Below are positions 1 through 8,392 of a stretch of DNA of 64,000 bases, one piece after another. The translations under genes and the position numbers were made by a program. The stretch comes from Cerasibacillus quisquiliarum (GTDB taxonomy: Bacteria; Bacillota; Bacilli; Bacillales; Amphibacillaceae). Under the pieces are notes generated by a model. That model saw only the letters and a list, made by a program, of their open reading frames with translations, did no database searches and had not been told where the DNA came from. Where the stretch lies: positions 1-64,000 of the forward strand of contig NZ_JACHHA010000012.1 of the NCBI RefSeq assembly GCF_014202495.1, read 5' to 3'. Position 1 is the stretch's first letter. Every line of letters starts with the position of its first letter.

Positions 1-79
1 AAAGCCACCGAATTAAATATAGGAAGTCTATATTTTAATCGGAAAATGTTCAAAATTAATGAGCAAAAAGTGTTCAATT

Positions 80-514
80 TTACTTGACGGTTACAACTTC
101 CAATGAAGTCATAATATCATCTACATCTAGGTCATGGTTACTTGTATTTTTAAGCTTTAAGTCAATTAAAATTAAATAATCAAATTGGGCCTCTTTCCCA
201 TCTAATTCTTCCAAAAGCTTTGCACTCTCCACAGTCATTTCATAAGTTCCAAGTGTTGTATCAAATTTTCCTGTGTCCCCTAATTTTAAATCTAATTGAT
301 CTTCTGTTGTGATTTCTGAGGTTCTTTTACCTAAATCATCATTATCTTTTGAGTCATCGTCTTTTTCAGCGTCTTCATTGTCTTTTCCATCATTATTTTC
401 TTCATTAACTACGTTGTTATCCGATTCCTTTGCTTCATCTTTATCATCACTACATGCGACTAGCATAAATGTACTGATAAGTAATGCTGTTAAAATTAGA
501 GTTAGCCTTTTCAT
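80..514 (-). CDS. Truncated DUF4352-like lipoprotein (paralogue)
   Basis: A 144-residue predicted surface lipoprotein. It has a signal peptide with lipobox (LVAC), a long Asp/Glu/Asn-rich linker, then the first part of the Ig-like domain (LKLGDTGKFDTTLGTYEMTV). The start is the ATG after AGAGGTGTTTAAC. Compared with its full-length sister at 7721-8365 (214 aa) it ends early: after MTSLEV it runs out as VTVK and stops, losing the second half of the domain. The break lies beside a 100-bp perfect repeat also present at 1015-1114, so the truncation looks like a recombination scar. The protein may be exported but is unlikely to fold as the full-length copies do. Exact function unknown. Confidence 0.6.
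   Translation of the reverse strand: MKRLTLILTALLISTFMLVACSDDKDEAKESDNNVVNEENNDGKDNEDAEKDDDSKDNDDLGKRTSEITTEDQLDLKLGDTGKFDTTLGTYEMTVESAKLLEELDGKEAQFDYLILIDLKLKNTSNHDLDVDDIMTSLEVVTVK
95..194. repeat. 100-bp perfect direct repeat, copy 1
   Basis: Bases 95-194 are identical to 1015-1114. The sequence codes for the QFDYLILIDLKLKNTSNHDL part of the lipoprotein in both places. It marks the point where the truncated copy loses its tail and where the deleted copy resumes, so it is a likely recombination or gene-conversion tract. Confidence 0.85.
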
Positions 515-541
515 GTTAAACACCTCTTGTTTTTGTTTATT

Positions 542-720
542 TTAATATGATGCATGAACTTCTTTTTCGATATAAAAGGTATGACCTTCTACTCGACCAT
601 TGGCTTTTGTACTGCCTAATATGTCAATCAATTGAGGCAAAAAACATAAATTTATCGTTGATGTTGCTTTTTCTGTTACATAGGTTGAAGTTGAACGTTC
701 TGATAAGTCTTGGTCTGTAG
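542..720 (-). pseudogene. Remnant of the 3' end of the TadG-like pilus gene
   Basis: Read on the minus strand this stretch encodes about 57 codons that match the C-terminus of the 741-residue protein at 8393-10618, ending in the same residues EKEVHASY and stop. It has a two-codon insertion, a one-codon deletion and several substitutions, no start codon, and similarity ends abruptly near 720. It sits just upstream of a lipoprotein copy, exactly as the intact tadG-like tail sits upstream of the lipoprotein at 7721. It is therefore a by-product of duplicating the lipoprotein with its upstream flank. Confidence 0.8.
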
Positions 721-792
721 TAAAGCTACTTTTTCTTCAGTTATTGATGTATTATTTACTTGAAGGATAATAGTATCTCTTGACAATACCTC

Positions 793-1170
793 TTACTTTG
801 CTTCATCTGCTGGGATAGTCCAGATCACTTGGTTACTTCCACCCGCAGCTACGTTTCCAGGGTCTTCCCTAAAATAATATTTTTCTGAATCATATGCTTC
901 TGTTATAAATTGACCAGAAACTTCTTCTCCAGGTTGAATTGTCCCCGTTAATACTTCTACATTATCGAAAGATGGAGATGCATCGAAAAAACCAGATCCC
1001 TCAAGATTATCGGTAACTTCCAATGAAGTCATAATATCATCTACATCTAGGTCATGGTTACTTGTATTTTTAAGCTTTAAGTCAATTAAAATTAAATAAT
1101 CAAATTGGGCCTCTGTTGTGATTTCTGATGAACTTTTACCTGAATCATCATTGTCTTTTGAGTCATAGTC
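793..1170 (-). pseudogene. DUF4352-like lipoprotein pseudogene (5' end lost, internal deletion)
   Basis: An open stretch of about 125 codons matches the middle and end of the lipoprotein family, finishing NQVIWTIPADEAK. It has no signal peptide or usable start: the 5' part breaks off near 1170. Internally, ITTE is joined directly to AQFDYL, so the segment holding the conserved LKLGDTGKFDTT block is missing by an in-frame deletion. The ATG at 1032 is only an internal methionine. The 3' half is close to the intact copy at 7721-8365, including sequence just past the stop codon. Confidence 0.75.
1015..1114. repeat. 100-bp perfect direct repeat, copy 2
   Basis: Identical to 95-194, in the same orientation, offset by 920 bp. 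Divergence starts at once on both sides. Confidence 0.85.
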
Positions 1171-1216
1171 CTTACATAATGTATGATAAAATCACTAACG
1201 AATTGTTAAAAACAAG

Positions 1217-1822
1217 TTATTTAGCATCTGCATCAGTGAAGAGAAAGCGCACCTCGTTTGAAACTGCATCTAAAAAGGTTCCGAATTGTAGAAAGTATTG
1301 GTCGCTATTATAAATATCAAATAATATGTAGCCTGTTTGCGATTCATTTGTTCCTATTTCTCCAGGCCATTCTTCAGCTACGCCTTCCACATAGAACCAC
1401 GACATTCCAGATGAACCAGGTTCATCTGCTAAGGTAACACTACCAAGTATATCTTCTGCTGTGTATGAATCTTCGCCGAGATTTTTTAGAGTTAATTCAA
1501 TTAAAGCAAACTTATCACCTTGAGGATATTCTTCACCTGCTTTTTCTAAAAATTCTACCGAATTCACTGTCACCTCAAATGATGTAAAATTATTATTTAC
1601 TGTCCCAGTATCACCAATTTTTAAATCAAGCTGGTCTTCTCCCCATTCGCTATCTCCTGATTCATTATCGTTAACCTCTTCTTTATCTTGCTCAGCATTT
1701 TGTTTGGTTGGTTCTGTTACCTCATCCCCTTTTGTAACATCACTAGTTTCTTCCTTATCACTACATGCGACTAAGCCGATTGCTAGTAAAATGAACAATA
1801 TTAATTGTAATAAACGTTTCAT
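1217..1822 (-). CDS. DUF4352-like lipoprotein
   Basis: A 201-residue predicted lipoprotein: signal peptide with lipobox (GLVAC), acidic linker to about residue 60, then an Ig-like domain opening with EDQLDLKIGDTGTVNNNF and ending FLFTDADAK. ATG follows AGAAGGGAGAATAAACA. It belongs to the same family as its neighbours but is much more divergent from the 7721 copy than the 1994 copy is, so it is an older paralogue. DUF4352-type domains are secreted or membrane-tethered beta-sandwiches whose ligands are mostly unknown; a role at the cell surface is inferred from the lipobox only. Confidence 0.75.
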   Translation of the reverse strand: MKRLLQLILFILLAIGLVACSDKEETSDVTKGDEVTEPTKQNAEQDKEEVNDNESGDSEWGEDQLDLKIGDTGTVNNNFTSFEVTVNSVEFLEKAGEEYPQGDKFALIELTLKNLGEDSYTAEDILGSVTLADEPGSSGMSWFYVEGVAEEWPGEIGTNESQTGYILFDIYNSDQYFLQFGTFLDAVSNEVRFLFTDADAK

Positions 1823-1993
1823 TGTTTATTCTCCCTTCTATGTATTGAAACTTACTTATTTGAATTCGGTAGATGGAACCAGGTTTCTCCGTCCAGCATT
1901 GGTTCGTAGATTAAAGTAGTCTTCGATAGCTGTAGCAACTAAATAGACTATTTCACCTATTATTTATTTATCTTATAATATTAACTTCATTCA

Positions 1994-2641
1994 CTACTTT
2001 GCTTCATCTGCTGGTATAGTCCAGATCACTTGGTTACTCCAACCTGCCGCTACTACCCCTGGGCCCTCTCTAAAATAATATACATCTGAATCATAAACTT
2101 CAGTAATAAATTGACCAAATATTTCTTCTCCTGGTTTGATTTCTCCAGTTAGTTCCTCGATACTATCAAATGCACCAGAGGAGTCCCCGAAACCAGATCC
2201 CTCTAAGTCTTCAGTAATTTCTATAGAAGCCATTATATCGTCTAATTTCAGATCATTATTGCTTGTGTTTTTCACTTTAATATCAAGTAAAATAAATCTA
2301 TCAAGTTGTGATTCAATTCCTTCAAACTCTGAATCCAATAACTTTGCTGACATAACAGTCATTTCGTAAGTGCCTAATGTTGTATCAAACTTACCTGTAT
2401 CCCCTAGTTTTAAATCTAATTGGTCCTCTGTTATGATTTCTGATGAACTTTTATCTGAATCATCATCATTGTCTTTTGAGTCATCGTCTTTTTCAGCATT
2501 ATTTTTGTCATTTTCATCATTATTTTCTTCATTTACTACATTGTTATCTGATTCCTTTGCTTCATCTTTATCATCACTACATGCAACAAGCATAAATGTA
2601 CTGATAAGTAATACCGTTAAAATTAAAGATATCCTTTTCAT
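1994..2641 (-). CDS. DUF4352-like lipoprotein, close paralogue of the pilus-locus copy
   Basis: A full-length 215-residue lipoprotein, with lipobox LVAC, a D/N/E/K-rich linker to about residue 75 and a complete Ig-like domain ending WTIPADEAK. Start is the ATG after a weak AGAGGTG-like site, not the upstream in-frame ATG. It is very similar from end to end to the protein at 7721-8365, and its upstream flank still carries the last codons of the TadG-like gene (2674-2717). It is the best-preserved product of the duplication. Function unknown; predicted to be anchored on the outer face of the membrane. Confidence 0.75.
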   Translation of the reverse strand: MKRISLILTVLLISTFMLVACSDDKDEAKESDNNVVNEENNDENDKNNAEKDDDSKDNDDDSDKSSSEIITEDQLDLKLGDTGKFDTTLGTYEMTVMSAKLLDSEFEGIESQLDRFILLDIKVKNTSNNDLKLDDIMASIEITEDLEGSGFGDSSGAFDSIEELTGEIKPGEEIFGQFITEVYDSDVYYFREGPGVVAAGWSNQVIWTIPADEAK

Positions 2642-2673
2642 GTTAAACACCTCTTTTATTCGTTTTAGTTATT

Positions 2674-2717
2674 TTAATATGATGCATGAGCTTCTTTTTC
2701 TATATAAAAGGTATTTC
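2674..2717 (-). pseudogene. Short remnant of the TadG-like gene tail
   Basis: The minus strand encodes TFYIEKEAHASY and stop, almost the same as the last residues of the protein at 8393-10618. Only about 14 codons remain. It lies in the same relative position upstream of the lipoprotein as in the pilus locus. Confidence 0.75.
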
Positions 2718-2739
2718 CCACATCCATTAAGGTTCTGTA

Positions 2740-3342
2740 TTATTTTAGATTTGGATTTGGCAGTTGGAACCAGGTCTCATTGTCCTGCATTGGCTCATAC
2801 GTTAATGTATAATAATCATGATCAGGACTCGCAGAAACATAGACTAGCTTTCCTGTTATTTCTTCTCCCAGAGCAAGCTCTTTTTCAAGCTCGTTAAAAA
2901 ACATATCATCATACTCCGTCAGCTCCCCTCCTCCACCATCACCATATGTAAAATATGCCAAAAATCTTTCATTTGGTACATAAGCTTCATCACTAATATT
3001 CTTATATGTTACTTCTGCAACTAAAAATCCACTTTCATCATAAGCACTCTCTAACAGTTCTTCTAATGGCACTCCATCTACTTCTTTAGTAATCTCAAAA
3101 CTATTGACCGTAACTTCATATTCTAAATCAAACTTATCATTCTTGATTACAGCTGTTTCTCCAATCTGATAAACTGGAATTTTATCATCAGATTCTTCTT
3201 TATTGTTATCATTGTTTTCTTCTGTTGTATTTTCATTTTCCTTCTTATTGGTCGCAGATGTGTTTTCTGCACCGTCACCGTCTCCACAAGCTGTTACAAT
3301 TAACAGTATTGCGGTTAGTAATATGATTAATATGCGTTTCAT
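2740..3342 (-). CDS. DUF4352-like lipoprotein, subfamily B
   Basis: A 200-residue predicted lipoprotein with lipobox (LIVTAC) followed by an N/E/K-rich linker. The folded domain opens PVYQIGETAVIKNDKF and shows the YEVTVNSF and YKNISDEAYVPNERF strands typical of DUF4352-like domains. ATG follows AAAAAGGAGGACTTCAAC. It pairs with the next gene upstream (3375-3962), sharing the PVYQIGETAVI and KEVDGV motifs; the two form a subfamily distinct from the LKLGDTG group. No enzyme motif is visible. Confidence 0.75.
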   Translation of the reverse strand: MKRILIILLTAILLIVTACGDGDGAENTSATNKKENENTTEENNDNNKEESDDKIPVYQIGETAVIKNDKFDLEYEVTVNSFEITKEVDGVPLEELLESAYDESGFLVAEVTYKNISDEAYVPNERFLAYFTYGDGGGGELTEYDDMFFNELEKELALGEEITGKLVYVSASPDHDYYTLTYEPMQDNETWFQLPNPNLK

Positions 3343-3374
3343 GTTGAAGTCCTCCTTTTTGGTAACATAAAAGA

Positions 3375-3962
3375 TTATTTCTCTGGATTCGGAAGGATAA
3401 AATGAGTTTCTTCATCTGACATAAATTCATATTTTAATGTGAATGTTTCCGAATCATCTAGAAGGATGACATATACTAAATGTCCTTCTAATTCTTCACC
3501 AGGGGCTAATTCTTTATCGCCAACTTCAAAAAATTCATCCTCGGATGTCACCCCTCCCCTATCATTTTCTCTAGCGAAGTTTGCAGAAAACATTTCATTA
3601 GGAACATACGACTCATCACTTATATTTTTAATTGTTATATCAATCACTGCAAACTTCGCATATTCATCATCCTCGGCGCCAAGTATATAATCTTCTATCT
3701 TAACACCGTCAACTTCTTTTGTTAGATTAAAATCTGTTACCGTTACTTCATAGTCAAAATCATATAAATCACTTGTAATAACCGCTGTTTCTCCAATCTG
3801 ATAAACTGGAATTTCACCATCGACCTCATTTTTTTCTTCCGATTTAGTATCGTTGTTTATCTTTTTACTTAAAGTTTCCGATTGACTATTATCCTCACTA
3901 CATGCGGACATCAAAAACATACTCGCCAATAATGCTGTTAAAATTAATGTTAGCTTTCTCAT
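3375..3962 (-). CDS. DUF4352-like lipoprotein, subfamily B
   Basis: A 195-residue predicted lipoprotein. Signal peptide with lipobox (MSAC), acidic linker to about residue 50, then PVYQIGETAVITSDLYDFDYEV and the NISDESYVPNEMF strand. It lies 32 bp upstream of its sister at 2740-3342 and is probably cotranscribed with it. ATG after TAAGAGGTGAAAAATC. It is the first gene of the lipoprotein run as transcribed. Function unknown. Confidence 0.75.
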   Translation of the reverse strand: MRKLTLILTALLASMFLMSACSEDNSQSETLSKKINNDTKSEEKNEVDGEIPVYQIGETAVITSDLYDFDYEVTVTDFNLTKEVDGVKIEDYILGAEDDEYAKFAVIDITIKNISDESYVPNEMFSANFARENDRGGVTSEDEFFEVGDKELAPGEELEGHLVYVILLDDSETFTLKYEFMSDEETHFILPNPEK

Positions 3963-4443
3963 GATTTTTCACCTCTTAGTTATTGTTAATGTTTTATCAG
4001 AGAAGATTACATTAAACCTTCCTACACAATGACTTCACTTTGGCCTTTCACTCTTTTGTGATAAATGCATTTAATCTAATAACGTTCCATATCGATAGCT
4101 TTGCTCGTACTAGCTAGTCTAATAGCCACAAGTTTAATTGGAATAATTCAAATTATCCATATAATACATATACCATTTTTAGCCTGATTCGGTTTCATTT
4201 TTCAGAAAAATGATTCTTTATACCTAAATACATTTTCAATTTGTATTTCTTTTGACAGACTTAAAATAAACTTTTAGGATAAAATTCAGGTTTTTTGATA
4301 AACAAAGCATATTTTAAGCGACATAGAATACTCGCTCTGCAAAAAAGTCTCAGCGAAAATGCGACAGTTGTTATCGATAACATGAGGAGATCATCAAGGA
4401 TATAGCATTAATTTGCGCCTTTCATTTTAATCAGTTATCAAAT
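3963..4443. other. Intergenic, no gene seen
   Basis: About 480 bp of AT-rich DNA between the lipoprotein run and the pilus operon terminator. It should hold the promoter for the lipoproteins, but I could not assign convincing -35 and -10 boxes. The only ordered element is a 14-bp perfect palindrome, TGTTATCGATAACA, at 4369-4382. Confidence 0.5.
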
Positions 4444-4482
4444 AAAAAAGCGGTAATTTCCAAAGGATTTACCGCTTTTTAA
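4444..4482 (-). terminator. Terminator of the pilus operon
   Basis: Inverted repeat AAAAAGCGGTAA / TTACCGCTTTTT directly after the FHA gene stop, with T-runs on both strands; it could stop transcription in either direction. Confidence 0.8.
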
Positions 4483-4486
4483 TCGT

Positions 4487-6310
4487 TTATTCATTCGTTT
4501 CCCATTTAAACGTGTAGTCTACTTTACCTATTCTAAATTTGTCACCATCGTTTAATTCATAAACTTTAAATGGGACGAGTGCCTTTCCATTTACACGGGT
4601 TCCATTTTTTGAGTCTAAATCCTTTATACCGTATGTATCTTCGTCGATTTTTACAATTTCTGCGTGCTTTCTTGATACACCGATCGTATCCTCTAAATAA
4701 TTGGCTAAATCACTGTTTCTTCCAATCATAAATTGATCTGAATCTACTATAATTTCGCTGACAGTGCCGTCTTCTGTTTCACGTATTAATATCGGTCGTA
4801 TCTCTTCTTCACCATAAAATGATTCGTCCAGTAAGACGGTATCATCTGACTCATCATCCAATAAAGCGGTATCTGTATGTGTGGCCGCTATTGTTGTTGG
4901 CACTTGTGCTTGAGATACGGTTTGCGCAATCTCTTCTTTCTGTGCAATACTCGTTTCTTCACTTGGTAACGGCTGAACGATTTCTCGTTGTGTTTGAATC
5001 GGAGTTGCATGCTGATTGATTGTTTTACTTGGATTTTGCGACAATGATTCAGAAACATGTTGTAATTGGTTCTGTTGGATTGACTCTTGTCCAATCGGAT
5101 GAACGGGTTGTTGCCTTTCTTGATGTTGTGATGGTATCGTGTCTGGAACCACCTGATGATCGTGTTGTTGGAAGTCGTGGTGTTGTTGTGGTGGTAATGG
5201 TTCGTGTTGTATCGGTTGTGCTGTGACATGCTGATGTTGCTTGTTCACTTGTGCCATCGTATTCCATTCGAGTTGCTTTCTAGATTCTTTTGGTGTTCCT
5301 TGTACTGGTTGTTGCTTAGCTTGTGGTGCTTGCTGATTCTGTTGATTGAGTTCCTTTGGCTCTGTTTCAATTCGTTTTACACCTGGGCGCCATACTTTTA
5401 GGAGTATAAAGACACATATTAATACAAATAAACTTGCTCCAGCACTAATCATAAGCATCTCTTCAGTTGGGTTCATTGTGTATAATTTCCAAATGATGGC
5501 GATTGCTAAAAGAGCACCTGCGAATAGGTAGACTTTTGCTCTAGATGATAGTGGTGGAAGTTTACCTTTCGATTTGTTTACCTTTTTACTTTTTTTCTGT
5601 GGTTTTGGTATTGGTTGATTTATTTGCATTTCTTTTTGATTATTTGTTGCAACGGTAGGTTGATTGACATTTAGATTGCCACCTAAATGAACTTGGCTCA
5701 TCTGATTAACTTGGTTCATATTGGATTGTCGAGACATAAGATCTAGTAGTAATTCTTTAAAACCCGTAATATTAAAGGAAACATTTCTCATATAATTAGA
5801 TATGATTTGGAAATCATTTTCTTGTAATCCTTTTATCTCTCTTGATACAGTCATAAATAAGTTCTTTATTTCTTCATTTATATTCTTTTCTCGTTTTAAT
5901 TCCTTAATTGGAAAATAGGTAAGATACACATCACTAGCGTGCTCTCCAACGTATATGAAGTGAGGATCCAAAGTGAAATTTTCCTGATTTAACATGTATG
6001 GTCCACTGTTTTCAAGTGTTTTTATAATATTTAAGAAAAGCTGGTAAAAATCATTGATTGTTATGTTTGTATTGCGAATAAATGTTAAGAGCTGTTGCTT
6101 AGCATGAATATCATAGTGAAGCTTCGTCGTCATATCCATATTTTCAACTGTTAACGGCAAAAAATGTGGTATTCGGTTCGACTGAATCATTTTCAGTTGA
6201 ACAACTTGGATATCCTCTGTTTGTAATGGTTGATTGTCTTTTTCTAAAAAGATGATAGATTGTCCATTTTGCTGTGATATGTTATAACCGAGATTGTAAA
6301 CTGTTCTCAT
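4487..6310 (-). CDS. DUF6382-like / FHA-domain membrane protein of the Tad locus
   Basis: A 607-residue protein. Residues 1-190 resemble the DUF6382 domain often paired with FHA domains in Firmicutes. A basic stretch precedes two membrane segments (about 256-275 and 283-305). Next comes a long, low-complexity Gln/His/Pro-rich linker, and finally an FHA domain (about 520-600) with the expected IGR, SRKHAEI and DSKNGTRVNG motifs. FHA domains bind phosphothreonine, so the protein probably links a Ser/Thr kinase signal to pilus assembly; no kinase gene is in the window. It is the last gene of the pilus operon, 39 bp after the prepilin peptidase, with ATG after CAAGGGGGATTCAAGC. Confidence 0.75.
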   Translation of the reverse strand: MRTVYNLGYNISQQNGQSIIFLEKDNQPLQTEDIQVVQLKMIQSNRIPHFLPLTVENMDMTTKLHYDIHAKQQLLTFIRNTNITINDFYQLFLNIIKTLENSGPYMLNQENFTLDPHFIYVGEHASDVYLTYFPIKELKREKNINEEIKNLFMTVSREIKGLQENDFQIISNYMRNVSFNITGFKELLLDLMSRQSNMNQVNQMSQVHLGGNLNVNQPTVATNNQKEMQINQPIPKPQKKSKKVNKSKGKLPPLSSRAKVYLFAGALLAIAIIWKLYTMNPTEEMLMISAGASLFVLICVFILLKVWRPGVKRIETEPKELNQQNQQAPQAKQQPVQGTPKESRKQLEWNTMAQVNKQHQHVTAQPIQHEPLPPQQHHDFQQHDHQVVPDTIPSQHQERQQPVHPIGQESIQQNQLQHVSESLSQNPSKTINQHATPIQTQREIVQPLPSEETSIAQKEEIAQTVSQAQVPTTIAATHTDTALLDDESDDTVLLDESFYGEEEIRPILIRETEDGTVSEIIVDSDQFMIGRNSDLANYLEDTIGVSRKHAEIVKIDEDTYGIKDLDSKNGTRVNGKALVPFKVYELNDGDKFRIGKVDYTFKWETNE

Positions 6311-6349
6311 GCTTGAATCCCCCTTGTTGCGTTATGTATAGCAACTTTG

Positions 6350-6871
6350 TTATACAAAATACAAATAATAATATGTAATAGCGGTAGCAGGTATGACAGC
6401 ATACATGAAAGGAAACCGCGTGCTTTTAGTCGTTTTAAAATCGTCTAGCCAACTCATATCTTTTGATGTAATTGTTTCAATAAGATGAAAAATAGCACTT
6501 GTTATTTGCTTTAAAAATGTATTGGTAAATAATAAAATAATAATTGCAATGAGACCAGCAACAATAACAGAATACATCATAAGATATAAGACAACTTGAA
6601 TGCCGACTATCGCACCAATGGCGGCAAATAATTTTACATCACCGGCTCCAATTGCTTTAAATATATATAGAACCATGAATATTCCACCTGCAACGAGCAG
6701 TCCTAAAAAAGAAAAAATAAGACCATCAACACCACCCACAATGAGGTGGTATAAAACGCCGACTAAAGCACCGCCTGCTGATAACCAATTGGGAATCTTA
6801 TGGTATTTAACATCTGTAATAAATGCAATAATTAAAAAAATAAATAAGATATAGTCCTGAATGTCCAGCAT
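6350..6871 (-). CDS. cpaA: Prepilin peptidase, A24 family (CpaA/TadV type)
   Basis: A 173-residue polytopic membrane aspartyl protease that cleaves the leader of Flp-type prepilins. Both catalytic aspartates are visible: ITDVKYHKIPN near residue 21 and the GAGDVKLFAAIG motif near residue 78. The size fits the short CpaA/TadV class without the methylase domain of PilD. ATG after AAAGGGGGATAAAT. It lies between TadE-like and FHA genes. Likely substrates are the Flp pilin at 11485 and the TadE-like proteins, all of which show a Gly-X4-type cleavage site. Confidence 0.88.
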   Translation of the reverse strand: MLDIQDYILFIFLIIAFITDVKYHKIPNWLSAGGALVGVLYHLIVGGVDGLIFSFLGLLVAGGIFMVLYIFKAIGAGDVKLFAAIGAIVGIQVVLYLMMYSVIVAGLIAIIILLFTNTFLKQITSAIFHLIETITSKDMSWLDDFKTTKSTRFPFMYAVIPATAITYYYLYFV

Positions 6872-6901
6872 ATTTATCCCCCTTTCTTTTATAACTTTGC
6901 A

Positions 6902-7489
6902 TTATGATCCATTCCATATTCTTTCATAAGATGTTTTTTCTAATATTAATGTTTTGTCGACAAAAGGAATTTTTAAATCAAATTCGTATTGAACATTAAT
7001 CTCTAAAAATTCGCCTTTTCCTCCAGCTAAACTCGGGATTTCAACATTATTAACTTTTAACTTATCGGGATTGAAAAAGTTCCAGTTTCCTGTTGCTTGT
7101 TCGAATTTTCCCCGGACAACTGGGGTTAATACATCAGCCGTTAAACTTTCTATAAAGTTTTCTATTGCTCCTTTTACATCAACACCAAAAAAGTCTAAAC
7201 TTTCTTTTGCCCATTTAGTCGCTCCTTCTATATCTATATCTTTTTCCTTTTCTATGTTTTTAATTTTATTATTCATGTAGCCCGAAATACCTTCTTTCAC
7301 CGTTTCAGCTGGATATGCATATGCAACTACAATTTCGCTTGTTTCTGCCGCAGCTTTATATAATGCCATATCCGCTACTGCTAAGCGAATTAATATCGTT
7401 AAGAATAAAATAAAAAACATAAAGAATGGCACAACCATCGCAGCTTCTAATGTTATACTTCCATCGCTTTTCCTAATTAATCTTTTCAT
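6902..7489 (-). CDS. TadE-like pseudopilin
   Basis: A 195-residue protein with a short basic N-terminus, a prepilin-like junction (DG then SITLEA, Glu at +5) and one hydrophobic helix, followed by an extracellular domain. This is the TadE architecture: a minor pilin-like component of the Tad apparatus processed by the prepilin peptidase. Start chosen at the ATG preceded by AAGGAGTGATTTTG. It is separated from the upstream genes by 231 bp and a terminator, so it may begin a second transcript with cpaA and the FHA gene. Confidence 0.78.
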   Translation of the reverse strand: MKRLIRKSDGSITLEAAMVVPFFMFFILFLTILIRLAVADMALYKAAAETSEIVVAYAYPAETVKEGISGYMNNKIKNIEKEKDIDIEGATKWAKESLDFFGVDVKGAIENFIESLTADVLTPVVRGKFEQATGNWNFFNPDKLKVNNVEIPSLAGGKGEFLEINVQYEFDLKIPFVDKTLILEKTSYERIWNGS

Positions 7490-7679
7490 CAAAATCACTC
7501 CTTTCATAGATTTAGAAAAAAATTTAATAAGTAAGAAATTTATAGATACATATATAAAATATGTTATAATTCTCGTTCTGTATCATGATGTAAATTAATT
7601 TATGTAGAACTACTTTTCTATTTTATTATACGAGGCATTATTGTTTGGGGAATTGATATGGTTACTTCATACCATTTTC

Positions 7680-7720
7680 CAAAAAAAGAAGGGGAGGGTA
7701 TTGCCTCACGGCAATACCTC
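7680..7720 (-). terminator. Terminator after the pilus-locus lipoprotein
   Basis: Perfect 9-bp stem GGTATTGCC / GGCAATACC with a 4-nt loop immediately after the stop codon, followed on the minus strand by a C/T-rich and then T-rich run. It divides the pilus cluster into two transcription segments. The near arm of this hairpin (AATACCTC) is still present next to the pseudogene at 793. Confidence 0.72.
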
Positions 7721-8365
7721 TTACTTTGCTTCATCTGCTGGTATAGTCCAGATCACTTGGTTACTACTACCACCAGCTACATTTCCTTCTTTTTTTCTAA
7801 AATAATATTCATCAGAATCATAAATATCAGTTATAAATTGACCAGATAGTTCTTCACCAGGCTTGATAGTCCCTTCCAGTTCCTGAACACTTTCAAATGC
7901 ACCAGAACTATCAATATGACCCGAACCATCAAGATTGTCTGTAACTTCCATTGAAACCATTAGATCTTCTGCATCCAAATCATGGTTGCTTGTATTCTTA
8001 ATTGTAATATCTAATAAAATAAAACCATAGTTGTAAGGCTCATTGCCATCTAATTCTGAATCTATTATTTTTGCAGAAGTAACGGTCATTTCATAAGTTC
8101 CAAGTGTTGTATCAAACTTACCTGTATCCCCTAGTTTTAAATCTAATTGGTCCTCTGTTGTGATTTCTGATGTGCTTTTACCTGAATCATCATTATCTTT
8201 TGAGTCATCGTCTTTTTCAGCGTCTTCATTGTCTTTTCCATCATTGTTTTCTTCATTAACTACATTATTATCTGATTCCTTCACTTCATCTTTATCATCA
8301 CTACATGCGACTAGCATAAATGTACTGATAAGTAATGCTGTTAAAATTAAAGTTAGCCTTTTCAT
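7721..8365 (-). CDS. DUF4352-like lipoprotein inside the pilus locus
   Basis: A 214-residue predicted lipoprotein, the apparent parent of the duplicated copies at 80, 793 and 1994. Lipobox LVAC, acidic linker to about residue 75, then the Ig-like domain from DLKLGDTGKF to WTIPADEAK. Start is the ATG after AGAGGTGTTTAAC. It begins 27 bp after the TadG-like gene and is followed by its own terminator, so it is probably cotranscribed with the pilus genes. Its place suggests a pilus-associated or surface role, but this is inference; the family has no defined biochemical activity that I can name. Confidence 0.8.
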   Translation of the reverse strand: MKRLTLILTALLISTFMLVACSDDKDEVKESDNNVVNEENNDGKDNEDAEKDDDSKDNDDSGKSTSEITTEDQLDLKLGDTGKFDTTLGTYEMTVTSAKIIDSELDGNEPYNYGFILLDITIKNTSNHDLDAEDLMVSMEVTDNLDGSGHIDSSGAFESVQELEGTIKPGEELSGQFITDIYDSDEYYFRKKEGNVAGGSSNQVIWTIPADEAK

Positions 8366-8392
8366 GTTAAACACCTCTTGTTTTTGTTTATT

